Positions 34,585 to 43,550 are shown, counted from the first letter of the stretch. The stretch: 58,329 nt of DNA from Cupriavidus sp. 2SB (GCF_005503625.1 NZ_SCMX01000042.1:1-58329), one strand, 5' to 3'. Notes: generated from the sequence alone by a model not told the origin. Numbers and translations are program-made.

Positions 34585-35973
34585 ATGTTGCGTGGCCCGG
34601 CGGCCACGTCCGACCTTGAACCGAATAACAAGACGAAACGCGTTCGCAGTATCCTCCTGCTCCTGGTCTTTTTCTTTACCAGCCAGACTTACGCCACACC
34701 GGGCCAGCCATTATCGGCACAGGGCTGGCAGCGCCAGGTCGTCACGTTCTCCGTCGCCCTGTACTACCTGTCGCCGCCATCGGCAGACCCGGCAAAGGCT
34801 GCAAGAACTCTGGCCGCGGACCCGAGGTTCGCGATGAAGGTTGTGGAGAAGCCCAGCAAGGCCGCGCAGGATCATGCTTTGCTGCAGGTTGCTGACAGTC
34901 GCAACGCTGCGCGTGACTACACGCCACCGTCGCTCGAATCGCTGCGCTATTTCGGGCGGGGGCTGACGATGGAACAAGCGCAGGCACTACAAAAAGCACC
35001 ACGCGTCATCATCCTGACCTTCGCGCATCCCGCCAGCCAGGCCACCGCCCACTTGCGACGCGCCGAAGCGTTTGTCGCGGAACTGGTGCGGCAAGGGCAG
35101 GCGATTATCTGGGATGAGGAAACACGCGAGGCATTCACGCCTCAGGTATGGGAATCGTCCCGACTGCGGTCATGGGAGGCCGATACCCCCGACGTTGCGC
35201 GCCAGATCGTCTATCACGCGTACAACAATGACGGCCAGACGCGCGTGATCTCTCTCGGCATGGCAAAGTTCGGCCTTCCCGATCTGGTGATCAACGATAC
35301 GGTGTGGTCGTTGAATACCCCATTGGGCACCGCCATGAGCAGCGTGGGGCAGCAGTTGGTGGAAAGCGGACCGGCCAATGACAAGGGCCTGCTCGAATTC
35401 AGGATCTCGGGATTCCGCCACGCTGGGGCACGCAAGCGTCTACGCGAAGGCGTTCTCGCTGGTGGTAGCGGACAAGGTCGCGTGCGTCTGCTGGAAGCAC
35501 CGGCGGAAGAAGGCGACCCGGACAATACGCTCGTCGCCCTGCATTTCGATACCTATCCAGGCAGCGGCACAACCGAACGCCAAACCAATTTCGTCAAGGC
35601 AGTGTTCGGCGCAAAACCCGATGAAGTGATCGGCGTGCGTCCCAACAACGCATTGCGCGAGGCAAGCGAGCGTGCGCGTCTGCAACTCCCCGCACTTCAG
35701 AAAGCGTTTCAGCGTGGCTTGTCGCCTGGTGAACTGCTGCTGGTCAAGGCGCCGTTTGCCACGACAGACGACAGACGGGAATTCATGTGGGTCGAGGTGA
35801 TGGAATGGACGGGCGAGCAGATCAAGGGCATGCTGCGCAGCGATCCGCGCTTTGTTCCCAGCCTGAAAGCAGGGCAGATCGTGGATGTTCAACAGGCGGA
35901 AGTCTTCGACTATCTGCACCGCTGGCCCGATGGCCGCACCGAAGGCAACGAAACCGCGAAACTGCTGAAGTAG
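34585..35973 (+). CDS. Secreted or anchored protein with DUF2314-like C-terminus
   Basis: A 462-residue protein whose ATG lies five bases after the bluB stop. A hydrophobic stretch SILLLLVFFFTSQTYA near residues 22-37 acts as signal or anchor, after a longer than usual basic N-terminus. The central part is of no family I recognise. The last 75 residues (EFMWVEVMEWTGEQIKGML, then GQIVDVQQAEVFDYLHRWPDG) resemble the DUF2314/YegJ domain. Two earlier segments, about residues 80-180 and 190-300, may be further repeats of related folds. Function unknown. Confidence 0.7.
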   Translation: MLRGPAATSDLEPNNKTKRVRSILLLLVFFFTSQTYATPGQPLSAQGWQRQVVTFSVALYYLSPPSADPAKAARTLAADPRFAMKVVEKPSKAAQDHALLQVADSRNAARDYTPPSLESLRYFGRGLTMEQAQALQKAPRVIILTFAHPASQATAHLRRAEAFVAELVRQGQAIIWDEETREAFTPQVWESSRLRSWEADTPDVARQIVYHAYNNDGQTRVISLGMAKFGLPDLVINDTVWSLNTPLGTAMSSVGQQLVESGPANDKGLLEFRISGFRHAGARKRLREGVLAGGSGQGRVRLLEAPAEEGDPDNTLVALHFDTYPGSGTTERQTNFVKAVFGAKPDEVIGVRPNNALREASERARLQLPALQKAFQRGLSPGELLLVKAPFATTDDRREFMWVEVMEWTGEQIKGMLRSDPRFVPSLKAGQIVDVQQAEVFDYLHRWPDGRTEGNETAKLLK

Positions 35974-36067
35974 GAGACCGCCAGGACCTTCCAGGATCAA
36001 CCTTCTTACATCATCCGCATGCGGTGACGCTTGGGTCAGGGCATGATTGCCCGCGAGGCAGCGCCAT

Positions 36068-36093
36068 AAAAAAGCCCGGCAAAACGCCGGGCT
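36068..36093 (-). terminator. Rho-independent terminator of the porin-Bug operon
   Basis: On the minus strand the stem AGCCCGGC/GCCGGGCT with a five-base loop is followed by six U residues (A-run 36068-36073). It lies about 45 bases beyond the Bug receptor stop. Confidence 0.9.
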
Positions 36094-36135
36094 GCAGTAC
36101 TACCAGATGTGTTCAGGTCGAATGTTGAAATCGCA

Positions 36136-37137
36136 TCAATCGGCCTGGATGCCAAACTCCTTCACCAGCTTTGCATAGCGCGCGTAGTCCGTGGCGATCA
36201 GCTTTTGCAGCACGGCGGGCTCACCACCGACTGGCGTCACGGCGATGGTTGCCATGCGGGCTACCACGTCGGGCTGCTTGAGGATCTCGTTCACATGCGT
36301 GTTCAGCGTGCGAACGATGTCCTGCGGCAGATTCTTCGGGCCCAGCAGGGCCTGCCACGCGCCGATTTCCACATCCTTGTAGCCGAGTTCCGCCAGCGTA
36401 GGGACGTTGGGCGCGAACGGCGAGCGCTTGGTGTCTGCCACGGCCAGCGGCAGCAGCGTGCCGTTGCCCACGTATTGCGCCACGGCGCCGTACGTGACGT
36501 ACGTCATCGGCACCTGGCCGCCGAGCACGTCGACGATGGCCGGTGCCGTGCCACGGTAAGGCACCTGCGACAGCTTGACGTTGGCGGACTTGTTGAACAG
36601 TTCACCCATGATGTGCATGGGTGATCCGTTGCCCGGCGTGGCGTAGGTTTCCACCTTGCCAGCCTTGGCGCGCGCCACGAGGTCGCTCATCTTGGCGATG
36701 CCGCTGTTCTTGTTCACCACGACGAACAGCGATTGCGTGCCGAGTTCGGCGATGGGCGTGAGGTCGTTCATCACGTCGTAGGTGGCGCCGGTGCCGGCCT
36801 TCAGCACGAGCGGTGCAATCGACACGGTGTTCGGTGCCAGCAGCAGCGTGTAGCCATCGGCGGCGGCGCGGGCCACGTAGGCGCTGCCGATGGTGCCGGC
36901 TGCGCCCGTGCGGTTTTCTACAACGACGGATTGCTTGAGACGGGACGAGAGTTTCTCGGCCATCAAGCGGGCCAGTACATCGGTATCGCCGCCAGCAGGA
37001 TAGGCCACGACGATGGTGATCGGCTTGTTCGGATAGCCGTTCTGCGCCATGGCGGGCGCAGTGCCGAGCAGGGCAGCGGTGCCGACGGCAGCGCCGATGG
37101 CGGCGATGACGATGCGGCGGAGCGTAAATCGGTTCAT
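36136..37137 (-). CDS. TTT-system Bug-family solute receptor
   Basis: A 333-residue periplasmic binding protein of the Bug (TctC-like) family. The signal peptide is basic (MNRFTLRRIVIAA) and cleaves near APAMAQ. The mature protein starts NGYPNKPITIVVAYPAGGDTDVLAR and has the family pattern VVVENRTGAAGTIGSAYVARAAADGYTLL, where the conserved Gly/Asn positions contact a carboxylate ligand. AGGAGAG precedes the ATG at 37137. It follows the porin by 13 bases and ends before a terminator, so porin and receptor form an uptake operon. No TctA or TctB membrane component is adjacent; the receptor must use one encoded elsewhere or act as a sensor. Confidence 0.9.
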   Translation of the reverse strand: MNRFTLRRIVIAAIGAAVGTAALLGTAPAMAQNGYPNKPITIVVAYPAGGDTDVLARLMAEKLSSRLKQSVVVENRTGAAGTIGSAYVARAAADGYTLLLAPNTVSIAPLVLKAGTGATYDVMNDLTPIAELGTQSLFVVVNKNSGIAKMSDLVARAKAGKVETYATPGNGSPMHIMGELFNKSANVKLSQVPYRGTAPAIVDVLGGQVPMTYVTYGAVAQYVGNGTLLPLAVADTKRSPFAPNVPTLAELGYKDVEIGAWQALLGPKNLPQDIVRTLNTHVNEILKQPDVVARMATIAVTPVGGEPAVLQKLIATDYARYAKLVKEFGIQAD

Positions 37138-37150
37138 GTGGCTCTCCTGC

Positions 37151-38248
37151 TTAGAAAACGTGCTTGACGCCGACCATGGCGCCAAACTGCTGGCCGCCCG
37201 GCTTGGTGTTGGCACCGGCCGATGCACCGCTGACGGACAGCGTCAGGTTGCCATCGTTGTTGATGTAGCCAGCGGTGGCGTACACGGCGGTGCGCTTGCT
37301 GAAGTTGTACATGCCGCGGACGGCGTACAGCATCGATTTGTTGTCGCTGTTCTGGTAGTTCAGGTAATAGACCTGGCCGGACAGCGTGAAGGCCGGCGTG
37401 AGATCGTGGGCCACACCTACGTAGTAAAGCTCGGAGAGCGGCGTGGCGCTGGCCTGATTCTCGCGGCGGATCACGCCGGCACCGATCTTGGTCTTGTCGA
37501 GCAGCACATAACCGGACAGCGAGGCGCGATCGTCGCGCAAGCTGCTGCTGGTCAGGCCGCCGAATGCACCGGGGCCACCGCGTTGCGAGTCGTACGCGGC
37601 ATAGACGCCCCACGTCTTGGTATCCCAGCCGACCATGGCGGACCACTCGCGGCACTGGCTCTTGTCTGCCGGGTTCTCGCCCGCGCAGTTGGTGCCCGCA
37701 GGACTCGGCCCCGCGTTGGCCACATCACGGCCAAAGCTGTACGTGGCACCCACCTGCAGGCCGCCGAAGCTGCCCTTGTACGCGATGGAATTGTCAGCGC
37801 GCGTATTGGGAATGTAGCTGTCGAGCGAGCCGGAGCCAAAGGCGTTGGGCCCGAGGATGTCCGGATCGAGCACGGCCCAGAAGAGCATCGTGTACTGGCG
37901 GCCGAACGAGACCTGGCCGTACTTGTTCGATTGCAGGCCCACCAGCGCCTGACGGCCGAACAGTCGGCCGCCCTGGTTGGCCGTGCCGGAATCGGGAGCG
38001 AAGCCGCCTTCGAGCACGAATATGCTCTTGAGGCCGTTGCCGAGGTCTTCGGACCCACGCATGCCCCAGCGCGACGGCACCGTGCCGGTCAGCGTATTCA
38101 TGCGCACCACGCTGTTTCCCGCGGTGCCAACGTTGTTGACGTACTCGATACCCGTGTCCACCACGCCATACATGGTGACGGACGATTGGGCAGTAGCCAG
38201 CACGGGCGCGGCGGCGAGCAGGGCTGCCGCGTATTTTGCGATCTTCAT
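37151..38248 (-). CDS. Gram-negative general porin
   Basis: A 365-residue outer-membrane porin of the beta-proteobacterial Gram-negative porin family. The signal peptide is MKIAKYAAALLAAAPVLATA, and the mature protein begins QSSVTMYGVVDTGIEYV, the usual first strand. Constriction-loop-type motif and NKYGQVSFGRQYT are present, and the C-terminus ends VGVKHVF with terminal Phe. GAAGGAA precedes the ATG. It is the first gene of the porin-Bug operon and lies downstream of an IclR-type palindrome at 38340-38355. The pairing suggests uptake of the compound degraded by the divergent cluster. Confidence 0.92.
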   Translation of the reverse strand: MKIAKYAAALLAAAPVLATAQSSVTMYGVVDTGIEYVNNVGTAGNSVVRMNTLTGTVPSRWGMRGSEDLGNGLKSIFVLEGGFAPDSGTANQGGRLFGRQALVGLQSNKYGQVSFGRQYTMLFWAVLDPDILGPNAFGSGSLDSYIPNTRADNSIAYKGSFGGLQVGATYSFGRDVANAGPSPAGTNCAGENPADKSQCREWSAMVGWDTKTWGVYAAYDSQRGGPGAFGGLTSSSLRDDRASLSGYVLLDKTKIGAGVIRRENQASATPLSELYYVGVAHDLTPAFTLSGQVYYLNYQNSDNKSMLYAVRGMYNFSKRTAVYATAGYINNDGNLTLSVSGASAGANTKPGGQQFGAMVGVKHVF

Positions 38249-38753
38249 CTACCGTTTCCTTCTCTAGTCTTGTGGGCTCGTGGGACGTTTCCGGAGGCAA
38301 CGGTATGGGGGCTGCCATGTCGTCCTGTGTCGCTTTACTGTTTCATTAGTAAAACACTGAACTACATAGGAAACGTTCGAACGAAATATAGACACGGTCG
38401 GCAAGGACGTAGATCAGGGCGAACCCTAGTGAGGCTTGGTGTGGACGCCGATGTGGATAGCGCAGGCCATCCTCTCGTGGGGACACGATCCGGAACGGGG
38501 TGGTGCATGCCGCACCGTCGCTGCGCAAGGCATGGACACGTGGTTCGGTGCAATCGCCATCCGCGCCACTGGTGGTGGGGATCGGCGGCGAATCGAATGT
38601 TTTCCCTGTTGTGGGGCGTGGCAATAAGACTCGATCCGGCTGCTCCGTCAGCCACGGATTTGACGTTGCGATCTCCCTGTTTACCCTGATGCCGCGGACA
38701 GGAATTCCGGGCCTATAGTCGAGAGGTTTTATTTGCGAATCTCTATTTCATAT
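38249..38753. other. Divergent regulatory region, porin side and hydrolase side
   Basis: This 505-base region holds no supported gene. Frames near 38350-38700 lack ribosome sites and family signatures. It carries the IclR-type palindrome 38340-38355 toward the porin, and a second one at the hydrolase start. Confidence 0.65.
38340..38355. promoter_or_regulatory. IclR-type palindromic operator, porin promoter
   Basis: GTTTCATTAGTAAAAC is an imperfect 16-base dyad (12 of 16 symmetric), 92 bases upstream of the porin start. It matches the copies at 39773 and 53412 in both outer half-sites. Confidence 0.6.
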
Positions 38754-38760
38754 ATGGAAC
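38745..38760. promoter_or_regulatory. IclR-type palindrome overlapping the hydrolase start
   Basis: ATTTCATATATGGAAC differs by two bases from the ideal dyad GTTTCATATATGAAAC. Its centre contains the ATG (38754) of the alpha/beta hydrolase, so binding would block transcript elongation or initiation close to the gene start. Confidence 0.5.
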
Positions 38761-39647
38761 AAAACGCGCCCAATACGACATATCGCGCCGATACCGGCCA
38801 GCAGCCTGATTTGCTGGCCGTGCTCGATACCCATTTCGCCGAGCGCGAAGTCTTGGTGGGCAATGACGCCACGCGCGTGGCGTGTCGGATCGGCGGCACA
38901 CGGGGTCCGGTTGTCGTGCTGCTGCATGGCATCAGCTCCGGTGCGGCATCGTGGCTGCCGTGCGCGAGTCTGCTGGCTGCTGGCGCGCGAGTCATTGCGT
39001 GGGATGCTCCGGGCTACGGCCGGTCCACGCCGTTACCGATGCCGAATCCCACCGCACGCGACTATGCGTTGCGACTCGAGCAACTGCTGGGCGCGCTGAA
39101 AGTCCGTCCCGACCTGATCGTCGGACATTCGCTTGGCGCATTGATGGCATCCGCCTACGCCGCGCATGCACCGAACGATATGCAGCCCGGACGTTTCCTG
39201 TTGCTGAGTCCGGCGTTGGGATACGGTGCGGCAGGCAATGAAGAAAAGTCACGCGCCGTGGCGCAACAGCGTATCGATGCATTGGAATCGCTCGGCGTCG
39301 AAGGTCTTGCGCAACGCGGCCCCACGCGTCTGCTGAGTCCGGCGGCCACCGCCGATGCGCAGGCATGGGTGCGATGGAACATGGCGCGGCTCAATCCCGA
39401 TGGCTATCGCCAGGCCGTGGCGCTGCTGTGTGGCGATGATATCCATCGCTATCTCGATCAGCGCCAGGTGCCGGTCGAGATTGGCTGCGGCAGTGAGGAT
39501 GTGGTGACCACGCCGGTTGCATCGTCCGCACTTGCCGACCGCTTTGCATTGCCGTTCCACGCCATCGCCGATGCAGGTCACGCCTGCTATATCGAGCAAC
39601 CTCAAGCCGTCGCACGGGTGGTGCGCGCAGCACTGCCTCCCCTCTGA
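38754..39647 (+). CDS. Alpha/beta hydrolase, ring-cleavage-product hydrolase-like
   Basis: A 297-residue cytoplasmic alpha/beta hydrolase. VVVLLHGISSGAASW gives the oxyanion region, GHSLGALMAS the nucleophile Ser, GSEDVVTTP the acid, and DAGHACYIEQP the catalytic His. Size and lid layout fit carbon-carbon hydrolases of meta-cleavage pathways as well as esterases. It precedes a Rieske oxygenase, an SDR and a VOC dioxygenase-like gene, which makes cleavage of a ring-opened dienoate plausible. The ATG at 38754 sits inside a regulatory palindrome. A TTG seven codons upstream is possible. Confidence 0.83.
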   Translation: MEQNAPNTTYRADTGQQPDLLAVLDTHFAEREVLVGNDATRVACRIGGTRGPVVVLLHGISSGAASWLPCASLLAAGARVIAWDAPGYGRSTPLPMPNPTARDYALRLEQLLGALKVRPDLIVGHSLGALMASAYAAHAPNDMQPGRFLLLSPALGYGAAGNEEKSRAVAQQRIDALESLGVEGLAQRGPTRLLSPAATADAQAWVRWNMARLNPDGYRQAVALLCGDDIHRYLDQRQVPVEIGCGSEDVVTTPVASSALADRFALPFHAIADAGHACYIEQPQAVARVVRAALPPL

Positions 39648-39671
39648 GTTTCTTCGCCGTCACGAACGCTG

Positions 39672-39697
39672 GCCGACTATCGGTCGGCGTCTTCTTC
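39672..39697 (+). terminator. Weak hairpin after the hydrolase gene
   Basis: GCCGAC-TATCG-GTCGGC is followed by GTCTTCTTCG, a broken U-rich tail. It could partly terminate the hydrolase transcript before the Rieske operon promoter. Confidence 0.3.
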
Positions 39698-39772
39698 GTC
39701 ACGGGTTAACCCCAGTCTATTTTTAAAGCGTCGTTGTCTATAGTCGTACCTGTGTTCAATATTTAAACTCGT

Positions 39773-39788
39773 GTTTCATAGGTAAAAC
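39773..39788. promoter_or_regulatory. IclR-type palindromic operator, Rieske operon promoter
   Basis: GTTTCATAGGTAAAAC lies about 80 bases before the first gene of the main catabolic operon, directly downstream of an AT-rich TATTTAAA stretch that may be the -10 region. That placement fits repression. Confidence 0.62.
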
Positions 39789-39870
39789 GCAGGGAGCGCG
39801 AAGACCTTCGAACGCGACAGCCGATTGAGCCAGCCGTCCCACACAAAGCAAAGCCATGGAGCAAAGCGCA

Positions 39871-40176
39871 ATGGAAAGCCTCGCGTACAACCCGAACCTG
39901 GTGCCCTGGGAGCGTCCCGCACCCAACAACGTGGCCGGCAAGGGTCATATCGAGAAGCCCGGCCATGTTCAGAACATCGTCTGGCAAACGCGCGCCGCCG
40001 CACCCACCGCCTATGAGAACGCGCTGGGCGATGCGCTCGAAGCCGCCTTCGAAGGCGGTGCGAAATCTCCGGAAGACATCGTGCGTGCATTCAACCGTGC
40101 GAATTTTCTGAGTGCGGACGGCCAGCCATGGACCGAAGCCGCCTTCCTCTCCGAAATGCGCCGCCTGGGCGCCTGA
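39871..40176 (+). CDS. Small recombinase-like HTH-domain protein of a Rieske operon
   Basis: A 101-residue protein starting MESLAYNPNLVPWERP, with GGAG nine bases upstream; an ATG five codons earlier is in frame. The C-terminal half (ENALGDALEAAFEGGAKSPEDIVRAFNRANFLSADGQPWTEAAFLSEMRRLG) is the fold annotated as recombinase-like helix-turn-helix: it reads like a segment of serine-recombinase sequence that recognises the right start of a site. Here it is the first gene of a dioxygenase operon, 42 bases before the Rieske gene. DNA binding, a regulatory role, or a structural partner of the oxygenase are all possible. Confidence 0.75.
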   Translation: MESLAYNPNLVPWERPAPNNVAGKGHIEKPGHVQNIVWQTRAAAPTAYENALGDALEAAFEGGAKSPEDIVRAFNRANFLSADGQPWTEAAFLSEMRRLGA

Positions 40177-40218
40177 CCGGCCCAGCCAACGCAGCGACAT
40201 ACAAGCGAGAGCACAGAC

Positions 40219-41274
40219 ATGGAATCGAACAAGCAAGCACGCGCCGAAGCGCGACTGAACAGCGGCCTGCGCAACTACTGGTATCCGGTGGTGGCGTCGT
40301 GGCAAGTGGGCGCGGCACCCATCGGCATCACGCGCCTGAGCCAGAACATCGTGGTGTGGCGTGACAGCGAGGGCCGCGTCAGCGCACTGGAAGACCGTTG
40401 CCCGCACCGTGGCGCGCGTCTGTCGATGGGCTGGAACCTCGGCGACCGCGTGGCCTGCTGGTATCACGGCGTGGAAGTGGGTGGCGACGGCCAGGTCAAG
40501 AGCGTACCGGCCGTGGACAACTGCCCGCTCGAAGGCCGCACCTGCGTGCGCAGCTATCCGGTGCAAGAGCTGGCCGGTGCGATCTTCCTGTGGTTCGGCG
40601 ACCGCGCACCGACGGATGCCGACGCCCTGCAACTGCCCGAGGAACTGGTCAGCGACGAACACAGCAACTTCCTGTGCGTGGCGCACTGGGATTGCAACTA
40701 CCGCTACGCCATCGACAACGTGATGGACCCGATGCACGGTGCCTACCTGCATGCGGTGTCGCACTCGATGGCCAGCGGCGAGAAGTCGGCGGTGATGCAG
40801 GTCGTGGAAACGGATCACGGTCTGGTCTTCGAGAAGACCGGCCAGCGCGGCGTGAACTTCGACTGGGTGGAGTTTGGCGAGACCGGCACGATGTGGCTGC
40901 GTCTGTCGATTCCGTATCGCGACAAGGCTGGCCCCGGCGGTCCGTTCGGCATCGTTGGTATTGCCACGCCGGTCGATGAAGAACACTGCATGGTGTACTT
41001 CTGGCGTACCCGTCATGTGCAGGGCTGGGAGCGCGACGTGTGGCGCTTCCTGTATCGCAATCGTCTGGAAGGTCTGCACTGGGACGTGCTGGAGCAGGAC
41101 CGCGTGGTACTCGAATCGATGGCCCCGCAGGCACGCGATCACGAAATGCTCTATGCGCACGATGCCGGCATCACGCGCGTGCGTCGCCTGCTGAAGCGTC
41201 GCGCCGATGCCGAGGTGGCAGACGAACCGGTGGCGATGCTGCAACCGGTGTCCGGAGCCGCGACCCATGCCTGA
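40219..41274 (+). CDS. Rieske non-haem iron oxygenase, alpha subunit
   Basis: A 351-residue oxygenase. The Rieske [2Fe-2S] motif is CPHRGARLSMGWNLG to CWYH, C-x-H-x17-C-x2-H. The catalytic iron site follows with DNVMDPMHGAYLH, giving the bridging Asp and both His ligands. The length and the missing beta subunit resemble VanA-type demethylases and phthalate-type oxygenases more than benzene-type dioxygenases. Electrons should come from the VanB-type reductase at 49406. It overlaps the following SDR by eight bases. Hydroxylation or O-/N-demethylation of an aromatic carboxylate is the likely reaction. The substrate is unknown. Confidence 0.88.
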   Translation: MESNKQARAEARLNSGLRNYWYPVVASWQVGAAPIGITRLSQNIVVWRDSEGRVSALEDRCPHRGARLSMGWNLGDRVACWYHGVEVGGDGQVKSVPAVDNCPLEGRTCVRSYPVQELAGAIFLWFGDRAPTDADALQLPEELVSDEHSNFLCVAHWDCNYRYAIDNVMDPMHGAYLHAVSHSMASGEKSAVMQVVETDHGLVFEKTGQRGVNFDWVEFGETGTMWLRLSIPYRDKAGPGGPFGIVGIATPVDEEHCMVYFWRTRHVQGWERDVWRFLYRNRLEGLHWDVLEQDRVVLESMAPQARDHEMLYAHDAGITRVRRLLKRRADAEVADEPVAMLQPVSGAATHA

Positions 41275-42049
41275 TTTCTCGAACGCGCCATCGAAGGCCA
41301 ACTTGCTCGCTGGCCGACGCGTACTCGTGACGGGCGCCGCACGCGGACTGGGCCTGGCGTTTGCCACGGCGATTGCCGAAGCGGGCGGTCGCGTCGCGAT
41401 GGCCGACATCCTTGCGGATCGCGTCAACGAATCGGCCGCCGTATTGAAGGCGCGCGGTTTCGATGTGGTGGCATTGCAGCTGGACCTCAACGATCCCGCA
41501 TCGGTGCAAGCGTGTGCCGATGCTGCCATCGAAGCGCTCGGCGGTCTCGATGGACTGGTGAACAACGGCGCAGTAACCGACTCCGGTGGCCGTGACCTAA
41601 CGGGTTTGGAGGTGGCAACGTGGGATCGCGTGATGAACGTGAACGTACGTGGCACCTGGCTGATGACTGCCGCTTGCACGGCGGCGCTGCGTGAAAGCGG
41701 ACGCGGTGCCGTGATCAATCTCGCATCGGACACGCCGCTGTGGGGCGCACCGAACCTGCTGGCCTATGTGGCAAGCAAGGGCGCGATCATCGCCATGACC
41801 CGCTCGCTGGCACGTGAACTCGGCGACGGCAACGTCACGGTCAACGCCGTGGCGCCGGGCCTGACGCTGGTGGAAGCCACTGAATACGTGCCGCAGCATC
41901 GCCACGACCTGTATCGCAACCAGCGCGCCATCCAGCGCGAACAAGTACCCGATGACGTCAGCGGCGCCGTGCTGTTCGCGCTGTCCGACCTCGCCCGTTT
42001 CGTGACCGGCCAGACGCTGGCGGTCAACGGCGGCTTTGTCATGCACTGA
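41267..42049 (+). CDS. SDR oxidoreductase, probable dihydrodiol or alcohol dehydrogenase
   Basis: A 260-residue short-chain dehydrogenase. The Rossmann motif is VTGAARGLGLA, then DxNN-type NNGAV, and the active site reads INLASDTPLWGAPNLLAYVASKGA with Ser, Tyr-x3-Lys intact. It overlaps the Rieske gene by eight bases (ATGCCTGA), so coupled translation is likely. That placement fits a cis-diol dehydrogenase, which aromatises the Rieske product, but dehydrogenation of another alcohol is equally possible if the Rieske enzyme is a demethylase. Confidence 0.88.
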   Translation: MPDFSNAPSKANLLAGRRVLVTGAARGLGLAFATAIAEAGGRVAMADILADRVNESAAVLKARGFDVVALQLDLNDPASVQACADAAIEALGGLDGLVNNGAVTDSGGRDLTGLEVATWDRVMNVNVRGTWLMTAACTAALRESGRGAVINLASDTPLWGAPNLLAYVASKGAIIAMTRSLARELGDGNVTVNAVAPGLTLVEATEYVPQHRHDLYRNQRAIQREQVPDDVSGAVLFALSDLARFVTGQTLAVNGGFVMH

Positions 42050-42073
42050 AACCAGAGAATCCGAGGAATCCAA

Positions 42074-42610
42074 ATGAGCGATCTGTCGCAACAGCAAAAC
42101 ATCAAGCGCACGTGGGAACAACCCGAGGGCGCATCGTTCGACCAGTGGATGGAATCGCGCGTGGCGCGCTTCAGCACCCGCCGCTATGACTGGGACGCCC
42201 TGAAGTTCCAGGCCGACTACGACCCCAAGTATCGCCGTGCGCAGATGCGCTATCTCGGTACGGGCGGCACGGGCGTGTCTACCGACACCAACACGGTGCC
42301 GTCGGAGCACTTCACATTCTCGACCATGATCATCCCGGCCGGTCATGAAGGCCCGTCGCACCTGCACACCGACGTGGAAGAAGTGTTCTTCATCCTGCGC
42401 GGCAAGATCAAGCTGATCCTGGAAAAAGACGGCGAGCGCTTCGAGACGATCCTGACGGACCGCGATCTCGTGTCGGTGCCGCCGGGCGTGTATCGCGAAG
42501 AAATCAATATCGGCGAGGAAGACGCGCTGATGTGCGTGATGCTCGGCGCCAAGAAGCCCATCACGCCGACGTATCCGCCCGAGCACCCGCTGACCAAGGT
42601 CAAGCGTTAA
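42074..42610 (+). CDS. Cupin-domain protein
   Basis: A 178-residue protein with one complete cupin: motif 1 GHEGPSHLHTDVEEVFFILRG contains the H-x-H and Glu metal ligands, and motif 2 (PPGVYREEINIGEEDALM) follows, but with a Tyr-Arg where many cupins have the fourth ligand His. It could be a cupin dioxygenase, an isomerase or a binding protein. GAGGAA precedes the ATG. It is the third gene of the operon and immediately precedes the IclR regulator. Confidence 0.82.
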   Translation: MSDLSQQQNIKRTWEQPEGASFDQWMESRVARFSTRRYDWDALKFQADYDPKYRRAQMRYLGTGGTGVSTDTNTVPSEHFTFSTMIIPAGHEGPSHLHTDVEEVFFILRGKIKLILEKDGERFETILTDRDLVSVPPGVYREEINIGEEDALMCVMLGAKKPITPTYPPEHPLTKVKR

Positions 42611-42655
42611 GCCGCTCGATCACGCGATAGAGACAGAAGAAGCCGACCCCACATC

Positions 42656-43534
42656 ATGAGCGCCAATCCATCCGCTGTTGCCGACATCGAGGTTGCAGCA
42701 TCGACGCCAGAGGACAACCTGGAACGCTACATCGTTCCGGGCCTGGAACGCGGCCTGCGTCTGCTGGCCGAGTTCAGCGCGCGCGATCGTGTGCTGTCCG
42801 CAGCGGACCTGTCGCGCCGACTCGATGTGCCGCGCTCCACGGTGTTCCGCCTGCTGGCCACGCTGGAATCCACGGGCTATGTGGAGCGTGCCGATGGTGG
42901 CCGTGAATACCGGCTGGGGCTCGCGGTGCTGCGGCTCGGCTTCGACTATCTCGCATCGCTGGAACTGACCGAACTGGGCGCGCCGCTGCTGAATCGCTTG
43001 CGCGACGACATCGAGTACCCGTGCAACCTCGTGGTGCGCGATGGCCGCTCGGTGGTGTACGTGGCCAAGGCTGCGGCATCGCGTCCGTTTGCGAGCAACG
43101 TCAACGTCGGCGCGCGCCTGCCCGCGCATGCCACGGTACTGGGTCACGTCTTGCTGGAAGACCTGAGCATTGCGCAATTGCGCGAGCTGTATCCGGAAGC
43201 GCAGTTGCAGGTCTATTCGGACAACACGCCACGCACCGTGGAAGCCCTGTTCGCACTGGTGCAACAAGTGCAGCAGCGCGGTTATGACCTGCAGGAAGGC
43301 TTCTTCGAAACCAGCATCTCCACGATTGCTGCGCCGGTGCGTGATCGCACGGGCAAGGTCGTGGCGGCGCTGGGCACGACTGTGCCTGCGTCGCGGCTGC
43401 CCGCAGAAGAGTTGCAGGGCATGACAGACAAGGTGAGGGAATCGGCGGGCGAGCTGTCGCGCCTGCTGGGCTATCGGGCACATCGCCACGCAAAGGCGAT
43501 GCAGGCCCGGGTCGTATCGATGGTCCGAGACTAG
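42656..43534 (+). CDS. IclR-family transcriptional regulator 1
   Basis: A 292-residue regulator with N-terminal winged HTH (LSAADLSRRLDVPRSTVFRLLATLESTGYVER, about residues 42-75) and a C-terminal effector-binding GAF-like domain (VVRDGRSVVYVAKAAASRPF, LPAHATVLGHVLLEDLS, GFFETSISTIAAPVRD). It is a close paralogue of the regulator at 53553; the recognition helix region PRSTVFRLLATLE is identical. It lies inside the catabolic operon without its own palindrome. It probably binds an aromatic or 2-oxoacid effector and controls the operon through the GTTTYATANNTAAAAC sites. Confidence 0.9.
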   Translation: MSANPSAVADIEVAASTPEDNLERYIVPGLERGLRLLAEFSARDRVLSAADLSRRLDVPRSTVFRLLATLESTGYVERADGGREYRLGLAVLRLGFDYLASLELTELGAPLLNRLRDDIEYPCNLVVRDGRSVVYVAKAAASRPFASNVNVGARLPAHATVLGHVLLEDLSIAQLRELYPEAQLQVYSDNTPRTVEALFALVQQVQQRGYDLQEGFFETSISTIAAPVRDRTGKVVAALGTTVPASRLPAEELQGMTDKVRESAGELSRLLGYRAHRHAKAMQARVVSMVRD

Positions 43535-43550
43535 AAAAGGGAAGGGGACG

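Noticed and set aside
38350..38700. Short frames in the porin-hydrolase intergenic region
   Set aside because: No ribosome sites, no hydrophobic or family signatures, and overlap on both strands.
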